From: an uncultured Collinsella sp.
GTDB taxonomy: Bacteria; Actinomycetota; Coriobacteriia; Coriobacteriales; Coriobacteriaceae
Reading direction: 5' to 3'
DNA length: 34,768 bases
NCBI GenBank assembly: GCA_902470925.1
Contig: CABRIF010000012.1
Location: forward strand, 1 to 34,768
The position numbers and the translations under genes are program-made. The notes under the pieces were generated by a model. The model was not told the origin of the DNA. It did no database searches and saw nothing but the letters and a program-made list of their open reading frames with translations. Position 1 is the stretch's first letter, and each line of letters opens with the position of its first letter. This document shows, piece by piece, positions 16,481 to 24,664 of this stretch.

Positions 16481-18342
16481 ACCCCTACGCCTCCACCGGC
16501 TCGGTATCGACGGTGACCGCAAGCGTCTCGGGCGCTTCGGGCTCCGGTGCGCCAGGCGACCGCGGTCCCGGCAGCTCCGTGCGGCCCCTGTCGGCCGTGC
16601 AGGTCCTCAAGCGCCTGGCTCCCTACGTGCGGCCCCGCGCCGCGCTGCTGGCGGGCGCGTTCATGGCGAGCGCGGCATCGATCGGCCTGCAGCTGTTCGT
16701 ACCCGTCCTCATCGGCTACGGCATCGATTGCATCGTGGGCGCCGGCCTGGTCGATTTCGCCCGGCTGGCCCCGCTGCTGGCGCAGCTCGCGCTGGTGGTC
16801 GCCGCCGCCTCGGCGCTGCAGTGGCTGCAGGGGGTCCTCATCGCGCGCCTCACCTATGCCACCGTGCGCGACCTGCGTGTCGATGCCGATGCCAAGCTGT
16901 TCGGCGTGCCGGTGTCCTATGTCGACACCCATGCGCGCGGCGATCTCATCTCGCGGGTGGTCAACGACATCGACCAGGTGGGCGACGGCTTGCTGCAGGG
17001 GGTGACCCAGCTGTTCGGCGGCATCGTCACCATCGTGGGCACACTCGCGTTCATGTTCGCCTCCTCGGTGCCGATGGCGCTCGTGGTGATGCTGGTGACG
17101 CCGCTGTCGCTGGGCGCCGCTTCTGCCATCGCGCGGCTGTCCAGCAAGAGCTTCACGGTGCAGCAGCGCGTGCAGGGCGAGTTGGGCGGCTACATTGAGG
17201 AGTACGTGGGCGTGCAGGGCCTGGTGGATGCGTTTGCCTACGCCGATCGGGCGCACGAGGGGTTCGAGCGGCTGAATCGCGCGCTGTACACCTGCGGCGA
17301 GCGGGCGCAGTTTTTGAGTTCGCTGTCCAACCCGGGCACGCGCTTCGTCAACAACCTCATCTACGCGGTCGTTGCCGTGGTGGGGTGCGCGGGCGTCATC
17401 ACGGGGGCGCCGGCGCCCCTCACGGTGGGCGGCGTGCAGCTGTTCTTGTCGTATGCCAACCAATACACCAAGCCGTTCAACGAGGTCACGAGCGTGGTTG
17501 CGCAGATTCAGACGGCGTTTGCCTCGGCCCGCCGGGTGTTTGCACTGCTCGATGCCGCCAACGAGCTGCCGGATGCGCCCGAAGCGCTTGCGACGACCTC
17601 CGGCGCCGGCGAGATCGAGTTCCGCGCGGTCGCGTTCTCCTACGTGCCGGACCGCCCGCTGCTGCGCGACATCTCCTTCCGTGCGCGCCCCGGCATGCGC
17701 CTGGCGCTGGTGGGGCCCACTGGTTGCGGCAAGACGACGCTGATCGGCCTGTTGCTGCGCTTCTATGACATCCAGGCCGGCCAGATCCTGGTGGACGGCC
17801 ACAAGGTGTCCGCCTATACGCGCTCGGGGCTGCGGCGCGCGTTCGGCATGGTGCTGCAGGAGAGCTGGCTGTTCGAGGGGACCGTGCACGACAACATCGC
17901 CTATGGGCACCCCGACGCCACGCGTGCGCAGGTTGAGCGCGCCGCGCGCCGCGCTCGCGCCGACGCGTTCATTCGATCGCTGCCGGATGGCTACGACACC
18001 GTGCTGCCCGAAGGCGGCGGCTCGCTGTCGCAGGGCCAGCGGCAGCTCATCTGCATCGCGCGCGTGATGCTCACCGACCCCGAGATCCTGCTGCTCGACG
18101 AGGCGACCTCGAGCATCGACACCCGTACGGAGCTCCAGGTGCAGGCGGCGTTCGACGAGCTCATGGTCGGGCGGACGAGCATCGTGGTGGCGCATCGCCT
18201 GAGCACGATTCGCGGCGCCGACTGCATCTTGGTGATGCGCGACGGCCAGATCGTCGAGCGCGGGACGCACGACGAGCTTGTCGCCGCCGGCGGCGCCTAC
18301 GCCGAGCTCTACCGCTCTCAGTTCGCCACCTCAGACGAATAG
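16477..18342 (+). CDS. ABC exporter half-transporter with canonical ATP site (subunit 2)
   Basis: A 621-residue partner of the preceding protein. After a 40-residue Ser/Gly/Ala-rich N-terminus comes a six-helix exporter domain, then the ATPase: Walker A GPTGCGKTT (413-421), signature LSQGQ (517-521), Walker B EILLLDEATSS with catalytic Glu542, and switch His573 in AHRLST. The catalytic residues are intact, so this subunit supplies the hydrolytic site. The start overlaps the upstream stop as ATGA, with GAAGGGAG as its ribosome site. 18343-18454 follows, with no T-tract terminator seen. Confidence 0.93.
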   Translation: MNPYASTGSVSTVTASVSGASGSGAPGDRGPGSSVRPLSAVQVLKRLAPYVRPRAALLAGAFMASAASIGLQLFVPVLIGYGIDCIVGAGLVDFARLAPLLAQLALVVAAASALQWLQGVLIARLTYATVRDLRVDADAKLFGVPVSYVDTHARGDLISRVVNDIDQVGDGLLQGVTQLFGGIVTIVGTLAFMFASSVPMALVVMLVTPLSLGAASAIARLSSKSFTVQQRVQGELGGYIEEYVGVQGLVDAFAYADRAHEGFERLNRALYTCGERAQFLSSLSNPGTRFVNNLIYAVVAVVGCAGVITGAPAPLTVGGVQLFLSYANQYTKPFNEVTSVVAQIQTAFASARRVFALLDAANELPDAPEALATTSGAGEIEFRAVAFSYVPDRPLLRDISFRARPGMRLALVGPTGCGKTTLIGLLLRFYDIQAGQILVDGHKVSAYTRSGLRRAFGMVLQESWLFEGTVHDNIAYGHPDATRAQVERAARRARADAFIRSLPDGYDTVLPEGGGSLSQGQRQLICIARVMLTDPEILLLDEATSSIDTRTELQVQAAFDELMVGRTSIVVAHRLSTIRGADCILVMRDGQIVERGTHDELVAAGGAYAELYRSQFATSDE

Positions 18343-18454
18343 GCCCCGATCCGCTGCGTGCTTCGTTCGCGCTTGGTTGCAGGTGAGGTGCAATGGTGTT
18401 AAGGACGGATTTACACTAGGGAACTCATCTTGTGCCGAGCGCCCTGCGCGGCGG

Positions 18455-19123
18455 CTACTGCGCAGCCCGCACTGGCGGCACGGGGTCCAGCTCCAGCAAG
18501 TCGCAGGGATCGGTGCAGTTCAGGGCGCGAGCAAGGGCGATGACCGTTTCGAATCCGGCACGATTGATATGCTTTTGACGCTGCTCGTACTGTTGGATGC
18601 TGCGCACGGGGATGCCCGACCGCTCGGCGAGCTCGCGCTGCGTGAGACCCATGCGCTGCCGATACCATGCAAGGCGGGGCTGCCGTTCAGCATCGCGCAT
18701 GAGCGCCCCCATGCGTTCGACGAAATGCGCGATGTCCATTTCATGGTAGGGGTGGTACAGGTCGATGATCGTGCTGGCGGGGACGGCCGAGAAGATCCGC
18801 CGAAATGAGAGCCCGGCGAACCACTGGTAATACGCGAGTGCCCATCCCGTCCAGTATTCCGGGCTCCGTCCCGTTGCATAGCGGGCGGGCGCAGGCCGGT
18901 AGCCTGGTGTGCCGGCAAGGGTCTCGCGTGCCAGCTCCACGCCCGATTGGCCGGCAATGGTCCGTGCGTCCCCGTTTTGGAAGCGACGGGCCACGCCGGA
19001 GCTGACAAACAGGGAGCAGAACACATCGAGGTCCAGCTGTTCATCATTGACGGCGTAGTCGAATGCGCGGGCCAGAGATGCGCGTGCAAGCCGTACGTAC
19101 GACTCATCGTAGGCGTGGGTCAC
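18455..19123 (-). CDS. Xre-family regulator, probable antitoxin of the DUF3990 gene
   Basis: A 222-residue protein. The last third is a Cro/C1-type helix-turn-helix: RQRMGLTQRELAERSGIPVR then SIQQYEQRQKHI (about 155-186). Residues 1-150 form a domain I do not recognise, rich in aromatic and Arg residues (for example YYQWFAGLSFRRIF). Such an N-terminal domain may neutralise the partner, while the HTH binds the operator. The GTG at 19123 has GGAGGTG 7 bases upstream, inside the end of the DUF3990 gene. The genes overlap by 20 bp, which implies coupled translation. The regulator comes second, the reverse of the usual antitoxin-first order but seen in some toxin-antitoxin families. Confidence 0.75.
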   Translation of the reverse strand: MTHAYDESYVRLARASLARAFDYAVNDEQLDLDVFCSLFVSSGVARRFQNGDARTIAGQSGVELARETLAGTPGYRPAPARYATGRSPEYWTGWALAYYQWFAGLSFRRIFSAVPASTIIDLYHPYHEMDIAHFVERMGALMRDAERQPRLAWYRQRMGLTQRELAERSGIPVRSIQQYEQRQKHINRAGFETVIALARALNCTDPCDLLELDPVPPVRAAQ

Positions 19124-19775
19124 CGGGCATCACCTCCTCATTAAGAATCTGAAGGATAAACAGGTCGTCGCGTTTTCTCCGCTGCTGCGTCAACTCCCGG
19201 TATGCGCGGCGCGCCGTCTGATCGCGCGCCTGCTTGCGCGCGAACCATTCGGAGCTGCTCGCAGGGAGCACCTCGATGAATCGCAGGCGCTCGAAGGACC
19301 GTTTGCTTTTGAGTGCCACCTGCTGCCCGAGCTTACCCAGGTGCATGGCCTGCCGCAGATGCCGATATGAGATGGCGCCGTTGATGAAGTCCTGGGCGAA
19401 GGAGAAGTAGCTGTCATCGGCCCGGTACCCGACGATGACGTCTGCGTCGCGATAAGGCGGCAGAAAGTTGGCGAGCAGGTACGCTTTTGCCTCGATGGCC
19501 AAGGGGCCGACGGCGTCGAACTCGCGGTTTTCCAGCAAGACCGCCAGCCAGTGCAGCATGCAATAGCTGTCGCTGCCGAGCCTGAGCACCGACAGGCCGT
19601 CGGCATCGAAGTCATACACGTTGGCGTATCCGTCGCGATCGGCCTCAACGGCCCATTCGCGCGCCATGGAAAGCTGCTCGGTGCAGTAGAAGCACCGGCC
19701 GTAGTCGTTGTGCGAGCCCCCTTTGCCGAAAGCGGGCTGTTCGATGATGTGGTGCGAACCGTGGTAGAGATGCAT
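19104..19775 (-). CDS. DUF3990 protein (ADP-ribosyltransferase-like), probable toxin
   Basis: A 223-residue protein. The N-terminus matches the DUF3990 pattern: LYHGSHHIIEQP (3-14), then YGRCFYCTEQLSMAREWA (25-42), then ADVIVGYRADDSYF (111-124). DUF3990 is considered related to ADP-ribosyltransferases; His5 and Tyr30 would be the first two residues of an H-Y-E/D type NAD site. I cannot assign the third with confidence. The C-terminal third is very basic and helical. The ATG at 19775 follows AGGAGG. The arrangement, with an overlapping Xre gene and a palindrome over the promoter, suggests a toxin-antitoxin or stress module. Toxicity is inferred, not seen. Confidence 0.72.
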   Translation of the reverse strand: MHLYHGSHHIIEQPAFGKGGSHNDYGRCFYCTEQLSMAREWAVEADRDGYANVYDFDADGLSVLRLGSDSYCMLHWLAVLLENREFDAVGPLAIEAKAYLLANFLPPYRDADVIVGYRADDSYFSFAQDFINGAISYRHLRQAMHLGKLGQQVALKSKRSFERLRFIEVLPASSSEWFARKQARDQTARRAYRELTQQRRKRDDLFILQILNEEVMPGDPRLR

Positions 19776-19801
19776 GGCTCCTCCTATATGGCTCCTCCTA
19801 T
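19774..19801. repeat. 14-bp tandem duplication of the DUF3990 ribosome-binding site
   Basis: ATGGCTCCTCCTAT occurs twice head to tail (19774-19787 and 19788-19801). On the minus strand this gives two AGGAGGAGCCAT units in a row; only the inner one is correctly placed before the ATG at 19775. The second may be a standby ribosome site or a recent slippage duplication. Confidence 0.9.
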
Positions 19802-19818
19802 ACTCCCCAAGGAGTATA
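19799..19818. promoter_or_regulatory. Perfect palindrome over the DUF3990-Xre promoter (operator)
   Basis: TATACTCC (19799-19806), CCAA, GGAGTATA (19811-19818): perfect 8-bp arms with a 4-bp spacer. On the minus strand it contains a -10-like TATACT at 19818-19813. It lies 23 bp before the DUF3990 start. This is the expected place and shape for autoregulation by the Xre protein. Confidence 0.7.
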
Positions 19819-19960
19819 CCCCGAGTGGTTCGCCACATGCGCGCGCCCGGAAAACCGAACCCCTAACCGAATCCTGACATACGCACGCTCGCTTCCTGCC
19901 GTATCATTACGGGCATGTGCGCGGGGAGAGGGCACGTGGGCAACAGGTAAGGAACGGTCA

Positions 19961-21214
19961 ATGAAATACACCAAGCTCGAACGCAACTGGGTCATGTACG
20001 ATGTGGGCAATTCGGCGCTCGTGCTGCTCAGCACGTCGGTGGTGCCCATCTACTTCAATGCCATCAACACCGGCGCGCACCCGGCGGAGCTGGTGAGCGC
20101 CTGGGCTAACGCGCAGACCATCGCATCGCTTGCCGTGGCCCTGCTGATGCCGGTGCTGGGCTCGCTGGCCGACTACGCGGGCAACAAGATCAAGTTCTTC
20201 ATCGGCTTTTTCCTCACGGGCCTGATCTTGTGCCTGGCGCAGGCAATCCCCATGGGCGCCCTTCCGTTCCTCATCGTGTATGTGCTGTGCACCATCGGCT
20301 TGAACTCGTCCATGACCTTCTACGACGCCATGCTCACCGACGTCACCACCGACGAGCGCATGGATGCGGTGTCAAGCTCGGGCTACGCCTGGGGCTATGT
20401 GGGTTCCACCATTCCGTTCATCCTGTGCCTGGCGCTCATCTTCGGCGGCCCGGCCCTGCTGGGGCTCGACACCATGCTGTGCACGCGTCTGTCGTTTATC
20501 ATCACCGGGGCCTGGTGGCTGGCCTTCACCATCCCGCTGCTGCGCACCTACAAGCAGCGGTTCGGCAAGCCGCGCGAGAGCGGCGCGGGCGTGCGGCGCA
20601 ACATCGCCAACACGTTCCGCGGCCTGTGGGCCACCATGCGCCGCATCGCGCACGACCGGGTGCTGCTCGTGTACATGGTCGCGTTCTTCTTCTATATCGA
20701 CGGCGTCCACACGGTCATCTCCATGGCCACGAGCTACGGCTCGAGCCTGGGCATCGATTCCACGCAGCTGGTGCTCGCCCTGCTCGTCACGCAGTTCGTG
20801 GCGTTTCCCTCGGCCATTGCCTACGGGCGGTTCGCCGGCCGCTTCGGCACCCTGCGCATGATCATCGTCGCGGTCGCCGCCTACGTGGGCATCGTGCTGT
20901 TCGCGGCGTTTTTCCTCAAGACGGCGGTGGAGTTTTGGATCCTGGCGGTGCTGGTGGGCATGTTCCAGGGCGGCATCCAGGCGCTTTCGCGCAGCTATTT
21001 CGGTCGGCTGATCCCCAAGGAGCGCGCGAACGAGTACTACGGCTTCTTCGATATTTTCGGTCGCTACGCGTCTGTGATGGGAACTCTGCTAGTATCTGTC
21101 GTGACATCGCTCACGGGGAATCCTTCTTTAGGAGTGCTTTCCATCGGGATTCTGCTGGTTGCGGGCCTTGTCATGTTAGTAAAGCTCTCCAAGATGCCCG
21201 CGGTGGCCGCCTAG
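19961..21214 (+). CDS. MFS permease of the UMF1 / Atg22-like family
   Basis: A 417-residue, about 12-helix permease. The N-terminal ERNWVMYDVGNSALVLL block and the LADYAGNKIK loop between helices 2 and 3 are typical of the UMF1 family, which includes uncharacterised bacterial permeases related to the yeast vacuolar amino-acid exporter Atg22. A second RFAGRFGTLR loop in the C-terminal half mirrors the first. GGAAC precedes the ATG. It is divergent from the DUF3990 gene across about 185 bp and is followed by queT. Its substrate cannot be read from the sequence. Confidence 0.87.
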   Translation: MKYTKLERNWVMYDVGNSALVLLSTSVVPIYFNAINTGAHPAELVSAWANAQTIASLAVALLMPVLGSLADYAGNKIKFFIGFFLTGLILCLAQAIPMGALPFLIVYVLCTIGLNSSMTFYDAMLTDVTTDERMDAVSSSGYAWGYVGSTIPFILCLALIFGGPALLGLDTMLCTRLSFIITGAWWLAFTIPLLRTYKQRFGKPRESGAGVRRNIANTFRGLWATMRRIAHDRVLLVYMVAFFFYIDGVHTVISMATSYGSSLGIDSTQLVLALLVTQFVAFPSAIAYGRFAGRFGTLRMIIVAVAAYVGIVLFAAFFLKTAVEFWILAVLVGMFQGGIQALSRSYFGRLIPKERANEYYGFFDIFGRYASVMGTLLVSVVTSLTGNPSLGVLSIGILLVAGLVMLVKLSKMPAVAA

Positions 21215-21232
21215 CGGCGCGCCTTCCGCGTA

Positions 21233-21297
21233 TTCGTCACCTTGGGAGGGCTTTGCTGGCGCAGTAAAGCCCTCCGTTCTAAGAAAAGGTGACCGAA
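21233..21297 (+). promoter_or_regulatory. Structured queT leader that sequesters the ribosome site
   Basis: The outer stem is TTCG+TCACCTT (21233-21243) with AAGGTGA+CGAA (21286-21297), 11 bp with a single bulged C at 21293. It buries the Shine-Dalgarno AAGGTGA and ends one base before the queT ATG. The inner hairpin is GGAGGGCTTTGCTG (21245-21258) with CAGTAAAGCCCTCC (21262-21275), 14 bp. A 10-base single strand GTTCTAAGAA (21276-21285) is left between the stems. queT genes are often under preQ1 riboswitches. I do not see the preQ1-I consensus, so this is either another preQ1 class, a new one, or a fixed inhibitory structure. The inner hairpin might also end the upstream transcript, but no T-run follows it. 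Confidence 0.55.
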
Positions 21298-21298
21298 C

Positions 21299-21883
21299 AT
21301 GAACAACAGTTCCCAGTATCTGGCCCGCGTGGGCGTCATCGCGGCGGCCTATGCCGCGTGCACGCTCGTGACCATGCTCTTTTTGGGCAGCCTGGCCTGG
21401 GGTCCCATCCAATTCCGCGTCTCCGAGGCGCTGTGCGTGCTCGCCCTGTTCACGCCCGCTGCTATCCCCGGGCTCACGCTCGGCTGCGTGATCGCCAACG
21501 TGGCCAACATCGTGCTTTCGGGTACCGGCGTGCTCGGCATGCTCGATGTGGTCTTCGGCTCGCTGGCAACCTGCATCGGCGCGCTCATCACCTGGAAGCT
21601 CCGCGAGCGTCCGGCGCTTGCCCTGCTCGGCCCGGTGATCGCCAACGCCCTGATCGTTCCGGCGTACCTGCCCCTGCTGCTGCAGGGTATCGGTTTCTAC
21701 ACCATCCCGTTCACCTCCATCTCGCTGGATTCCTCCTGGCCGCTCATGTATCTGTTCGGCTTGGTGACCACGGGTGCGGGCGAAGCGGTTATCATGTATG
21801 TGCTGGCGCTTCCGCTGTCACGCGTTCTGGCAAAAACGCCGTTCATCGCACGCGAGCTGCAGCAGGAGGGTACAAGCAAGTAG
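21299..21883 (+). CDS. queT: Queuosine precursor transporter QueT
   Basis: A 194-residue membrane protein of the QueT family, the substrate-binding component of an ECF-type importer for a queuosine precursor such as preQ1 or queuine. Seen: the family block LAWGPIQFRVSEALCVLALF then TPAAIPGLTLGCVIANV (about 32-69), five to six hydrophobic helices, and IVPAYLPLLL in the second half. An ECF energy module (EcfAAT) is expected elsewhere in the genome. The start follows AAGGTGA by 7 bases, and that site is locked in the leader structure. gluQ and tRNA-Asp(GUC) in this window act on the same modification. Confidence 0.9.
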   Translation: MNNSSQYLARVGVIAAAYAACTLVTMLFLGSLAWGPIQFRVSEALCVLALFTPAAIPGLTLGCVIANVANIVLSGTGVLGMLDVVFGSLATCIGALITWKLRERPALALLGPVIANALIVPAYLPLLLQGIGFYTIPFTSISLDSSWPLMYLFGLVTTGAGEAVIMYVLALPLSRVLAKTPFIARELQQEGTSK

Positions 21884-21901
21884 AAGATGCGGGGTGTCCG
21901 C

Positions 21902-21970
21902 CGGTGCGCTGCACCGTCATCACCGCAGGCTCCCGTATCGCCGCCGTGGCCCCGTGGGGCTGCGGCGGCG
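21902..21970 (+). other. Tandem hairpins in the queT-glycosyltransferase gap
   Basis: CGGTGC/GCACCG (21902-21907 and 21911-21916) is followed by a long near-perfect stem of about 14 bp with a tight loop (21939-21970, CGCCGCCG/CGGCGGCG arms, two G-T pairs). There is no T-run, but TATATG follows at 21975-21980. It could be a rho-dependent or hairpin-only stop, or an mRNA processing or stability element. Confidence 0.4.
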
Positions 21971-22030
21971 ATTGTATATGGCGCAGGGGTTCGGTTGCCC
22001 ACACCGGGCCGCTCTGGGAAAGGGGGACCG

Positions 22031-23218
22031 GTGAATCCCGCGATCGTGATTCCGTCCTATTGGGCCGGTGACCGGGAGGATCTTGCCTCGCCGGGGGCCT
22101 ATGATCACGCCTGCGAGGCTGACAACCCCGCCCCCGAGCTCGCGCGCTGCCTGGCGTCGCTCGAGCAGGTGCGCAACCTGCCGCGCGTCATCGTGCTGCT
22201 CGTGTGCCCGCAGCAGGCTGTCCAGGCCGTGGAGCGCCGCGTGCGCGCGCTGGCGGCTGAGCATCCGCGCGTCCAGGTGACGCTGGTGACCGATCGGGCC
22301 GCCTCGGCGATCGTCGCCCGGGTGGCCGAGCTGGCGCCCAATATCCGCGGCGAGGCCATCTCGCTGCGCGGCTACGGCGCCATCCGCAACATGGGCCTGG
22401 CCGTCGCGGCGGTTTTGGGCCACGACGCGGTGGTGTTTCTCGATGACGACGAGGTGGTTTTGGGCCCCGACTTCATGGAGCGGGCCCTGTACGGCCTGGG
22501 CCAGCAGACGCGCCAGGGCCTGCCGATCCTGGCCAAGAGCGGCTACTTCTACAACGCAGCCGGCTCCCCCCTGGCCGATACCTCCAAGAAATGCGGCATC
22601 ACGAGCCGTTGGTGGACCAAGCGCATCGAGTTCAACCGCTGGATGAGCCAGGCGCTCAAGGCCACCCGCATCTCGCGGTCGAACTATGTGTGCGGCGGCT
22701 GCTTCGCCCTGCATGCCCGCGCGTTCTCGCGCGTCGCCTTCGACCCGTACATCACGCGCGGCGAGGACCTCGATTACCTGTTCAACATGCGCCTGTTCGG
22801 CATGGATGTGTGGTTCGACAACACCTGGGCGGTCAAGCACCTGCCCCCGGCGCAGCCGGAGGAGTCGCCGCGGTTCATGCAGAACGTCTACCGCTGGTTC
22901 TATGAGCGCGCAAAGCTCGCTTACGCCGCCCGCCGGCACGACCTGAATCCGGTGACGCCGGCGTCGCTCATGCCCTATCCCGGTCCCTGGATCGCCGCGG
23001 GGCTCGACGAGCGCGTGCGCAAGACCGCCCTGGTTCGCTCGCTGCTCACGCGCGAGCATGCCGGCTACCGCCGCATCTGGCGGGACGGCATCGAGGAGGC
23101 GGAGCGCTACGCGCGCGAGTACGAAAGCTGCTATTTGCGCTTCCAGAGTTTCTGGCCGAGCATCATGGACGGCCTGTGGCGCGATGAGCGCCTGCGTGCG
23201 GTGCTGGAGGAGCAGTGA
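22031..23218 (+). CDS. GT2-type glycosyltransferase
   Basis: A 395-residue soluble protein with a GT-A fold. It starts NPAIVIPSYW, the usual first strand of family 2 enzymes. FLDDDEVVLGPDF carries the metal-binding Asp motif, and RGEDLDYLFNMRLFG is the acceptor-side ED motif. No membrane helices are seen. The GTG at 22031 has AAAGGGGG just upstream; 48 open codons before it cross the hairpins and are not coding. Its stop overlaps the start of the sensor kinase (GTGA), a tight coupling that suggests a shared role in envelope glycopolymer synthesis and sensing (inference). Donor and acceptor are unknown. Confidence 0.82.
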   Translation: MNPAIVIPSYWAGDREDLASPGAYDHACEADNPAPELARCLASLEQVRNLPRVIVLLVCPQQAVQAVERRVRALAAEHPRVQVTLVTDRAASAIVARVAELAPNIRGEAISLRGYGAIRNMGLAVAAVLGHDAVVFLDDDEVVLGPDFMERALYGLGQQTRQGLPILAKSGYFYNAAGSPLADTSKKCGITSRWWTKRIEFNRWMSQALKATRISRSNYVCGGCFALHARAFSRVAFDPYITRGEDLDYLFNMRLFGMDVWFDNTWAVKHLPPAQPEESPRFMQNVYRWFYERAKLAYAARRHDLNPVTPASLMPYPGPWIAAGLDERVRKTALVRSLLTREHAGYRRIWRDGIEEAERYAREYESCYLRFQSFWPSIMDGLWRDERLRAVLEEQ

Positions 23219-24594
23219 GCGCCCCGCGGCGCGACCGGCGCCCCTCCGGATCGGTGGTCGAGCGCTTGCTCGGATCCGTGTCGCTTGGGCGCGGCATGGC
23301 GGTCGTGCTGGCGCTCGCGCTCGCGGTGTATTTCGGCTATGCCGCTGTGACGGGCATGGAGCCGGTCACCACGGCGGCGGCCATCGCGCTGCTGATCGTT
23401 TTCCTGTTCGTGTTCGCCTATCTGTGCCTGAGCCCCGACACCCTGCGCACCCAGTACACCGAGCAGACCCTCTCGATCGCCTCGGACATGCTCGAGGACA
23501 TCACCGGGGGCCTCACGCGCGAGAGCGCCGACACCATCTGTCGCCAGCTGCTGCCCGAGACGCGCGCCATGACCATCGCGGTGACGGATGAATCGGTGGT
23601 GCTGGCCTGCGTGGGCGAGCTCGCCGGCGACTTCCCGCCCGGTTCCCCCATCCATACGCCGGCCACGCGCTACGCGATCGACCGCGGCATCGTCCAGTCG
23701 TTCACCAGCGCGCAGGACGTGCGTGGCGAGTACGGGGAGCGCGGTTCGCGCCATCACATCCCGGCGGGCATCATCGCCCCGCTCAAGATCCGCGGCAAGG
23801 CGGTCGGTTCGCTCAAGTTCTACTATCGCAGCGCCCACGACGTGAACCGGACGCAGTTCGCGCTCGCGCAGGGCTTCGCCGAGCTGCTATCCACGCAGCT
23901 TACCATCCACGAGTTGGAGCGTCAGGCCGAGCTCACCGCCCGCGCCGAGCTGCGTGCTCTGCAGGCCCAGATCAACCCGCACTTCCTGTTCAACACGCTG
24001 AACACCATCGCGGCCCTCACGCGCACCGAGCCCCTGCGCGCCCGCGAGCTGCTGCGGGAGTTCGCCCAGTTCTACCGCGCCACGCTCGATAACTCCGGCT
24101 CGCTGATCCCGGTTGCGCGCGAGGTCTCGCAAACCCAGCGCTATCTCAAATTCGAGAAGGCCCGTTTCGGCGACGATCGCATCCAGGAGCGCTTCACGAT
24201 CGACGAGGCGGTCCGGGATGTCCAGGTGCCCGCCTTCGTCATCCAACCGCTGGTTGAAAACGCCGTGCGCCACGCGATGCCGGATGAGGGCGCGCTGCAC
24301 ATCGACGTCTCGATCGCCCTGGCCGGCGAGCGTGCGGTCGACATCACGGTGGCCGACGACGGTGAGGGCATGGACGAGGCCACGGCAGCGCGCCTGTTCG
24401 ACCCTACGCGCGGTGCCCCGGATGCGTCGGCCCCGCAAGGCGGCGGCGCCGGCGTTGCCATGCACAACATCTCCGAGCGCATCAAGCGTTTCTACGGACC
24501 CAAATCGAGCACGTCGGTGACATCGCTTCCCGGCTCGGGCACGACGATTGTTTTGCATCTCGATTTAGAGGGAAGTATGTATGATGAGGGATAG
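23215..24594 (+). CDS. LytS/YehU-type sensor histidine kinase
   Basis: A 459-residue membrane sensor. Two helices (about 28-45 and 52-72) have almost no external loop, so sensing is probably within the membrane or cytoplasmic. A GAF-like domain (about 85-230) follows, then a His_kinase (LytS) domain with INPHFLFNTLNTI where His256 is phosphorylated. The ATPase domain has the N-box LVENAVRHA and DDGEGMDE. The GTG start uses GGAGGA inside the glycosyltransferase gene and overlaps its stop by 4 bp. The partner is the LytTR regulator 70 bp downstream. The family includes sensors of pyruvate and membrane potential; the ligand here is unknown. Confidence 0.92.
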   Translation: MSAPRRDRRPSGSVVERLLGSVSLGRGMAVVLALALAVYFGYAAVTGMEPVTTAAAIALLIVFLFVFAYLCLSPDTLRTQYTEQTLSIASDMLEDITGGLTRESADTICRQLLPETRAMTIAVTDESVVLACVGELAGDFPPGSPIHTPATRYAIDRGIVQSFTSAQDVRGEYGERGSRHHIPAGIIAPLKIRGKAVGSLKFYYRSAHDVNRTQFALAQGFAELLSTQLTIHELERQAELTARAELRALQAQINPHFLFNTLNTIAALTRTEPLRARELLREFAQFYRATLDNSGSLIPVAREVSQTQRYLKFEKARFGDDRIQERFTIDEAVRDVQVPAFVIQPLVENAVRHAMPDEGALHIDVSIALAGERAVDITVADDGEGMDEATAARLFDPTRGAPDASAPQGGGAGVAMHNISERIKRFYGPKSSTSVTSLPGSGTTIVLHLDLEGSMYDEG

Positions 24595-24601
24595 AATAGG
24601 G

Positions 24602-24653
24602 GCATGACCGTACGGACGGCTCAGTTGAGCCGGGTCATGCGCGATTCGAATCG
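24602..24653. promoter_or_regulatory. Nested inverted repeats between kinase and regulator genes
   Basis: GCATGACC (24602-24609) pairs with GGTCATGC (24633-24640). Directly inside lies CGGCTCA-GT-TGAGCCG (24617-24632), leaving a 7-base bulge on one side: 15 bp in total. It is followed by a 12-base perfect palindrome CGATTCGAATCG (24642-24653) that ends next to the ribosome site of the regulator. It could be an operator, an attenuator or a translational control hairpin. Confidence 0.5.
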
Positions 24654-24664
24654 AAAGGTACTCT

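Noticed and set aside
16303..18270. 655-codon minus-strand open frame opposite the second ABC subunit
   Set aside because: Shadow frame with low-complexity His/Arg-rich product and no start signal.
19874..19907. CTGACA and TATCAT as a promoter for the MFS gene
   Set aside because: The spacer would be 22 bp, too long for a standard promoter.
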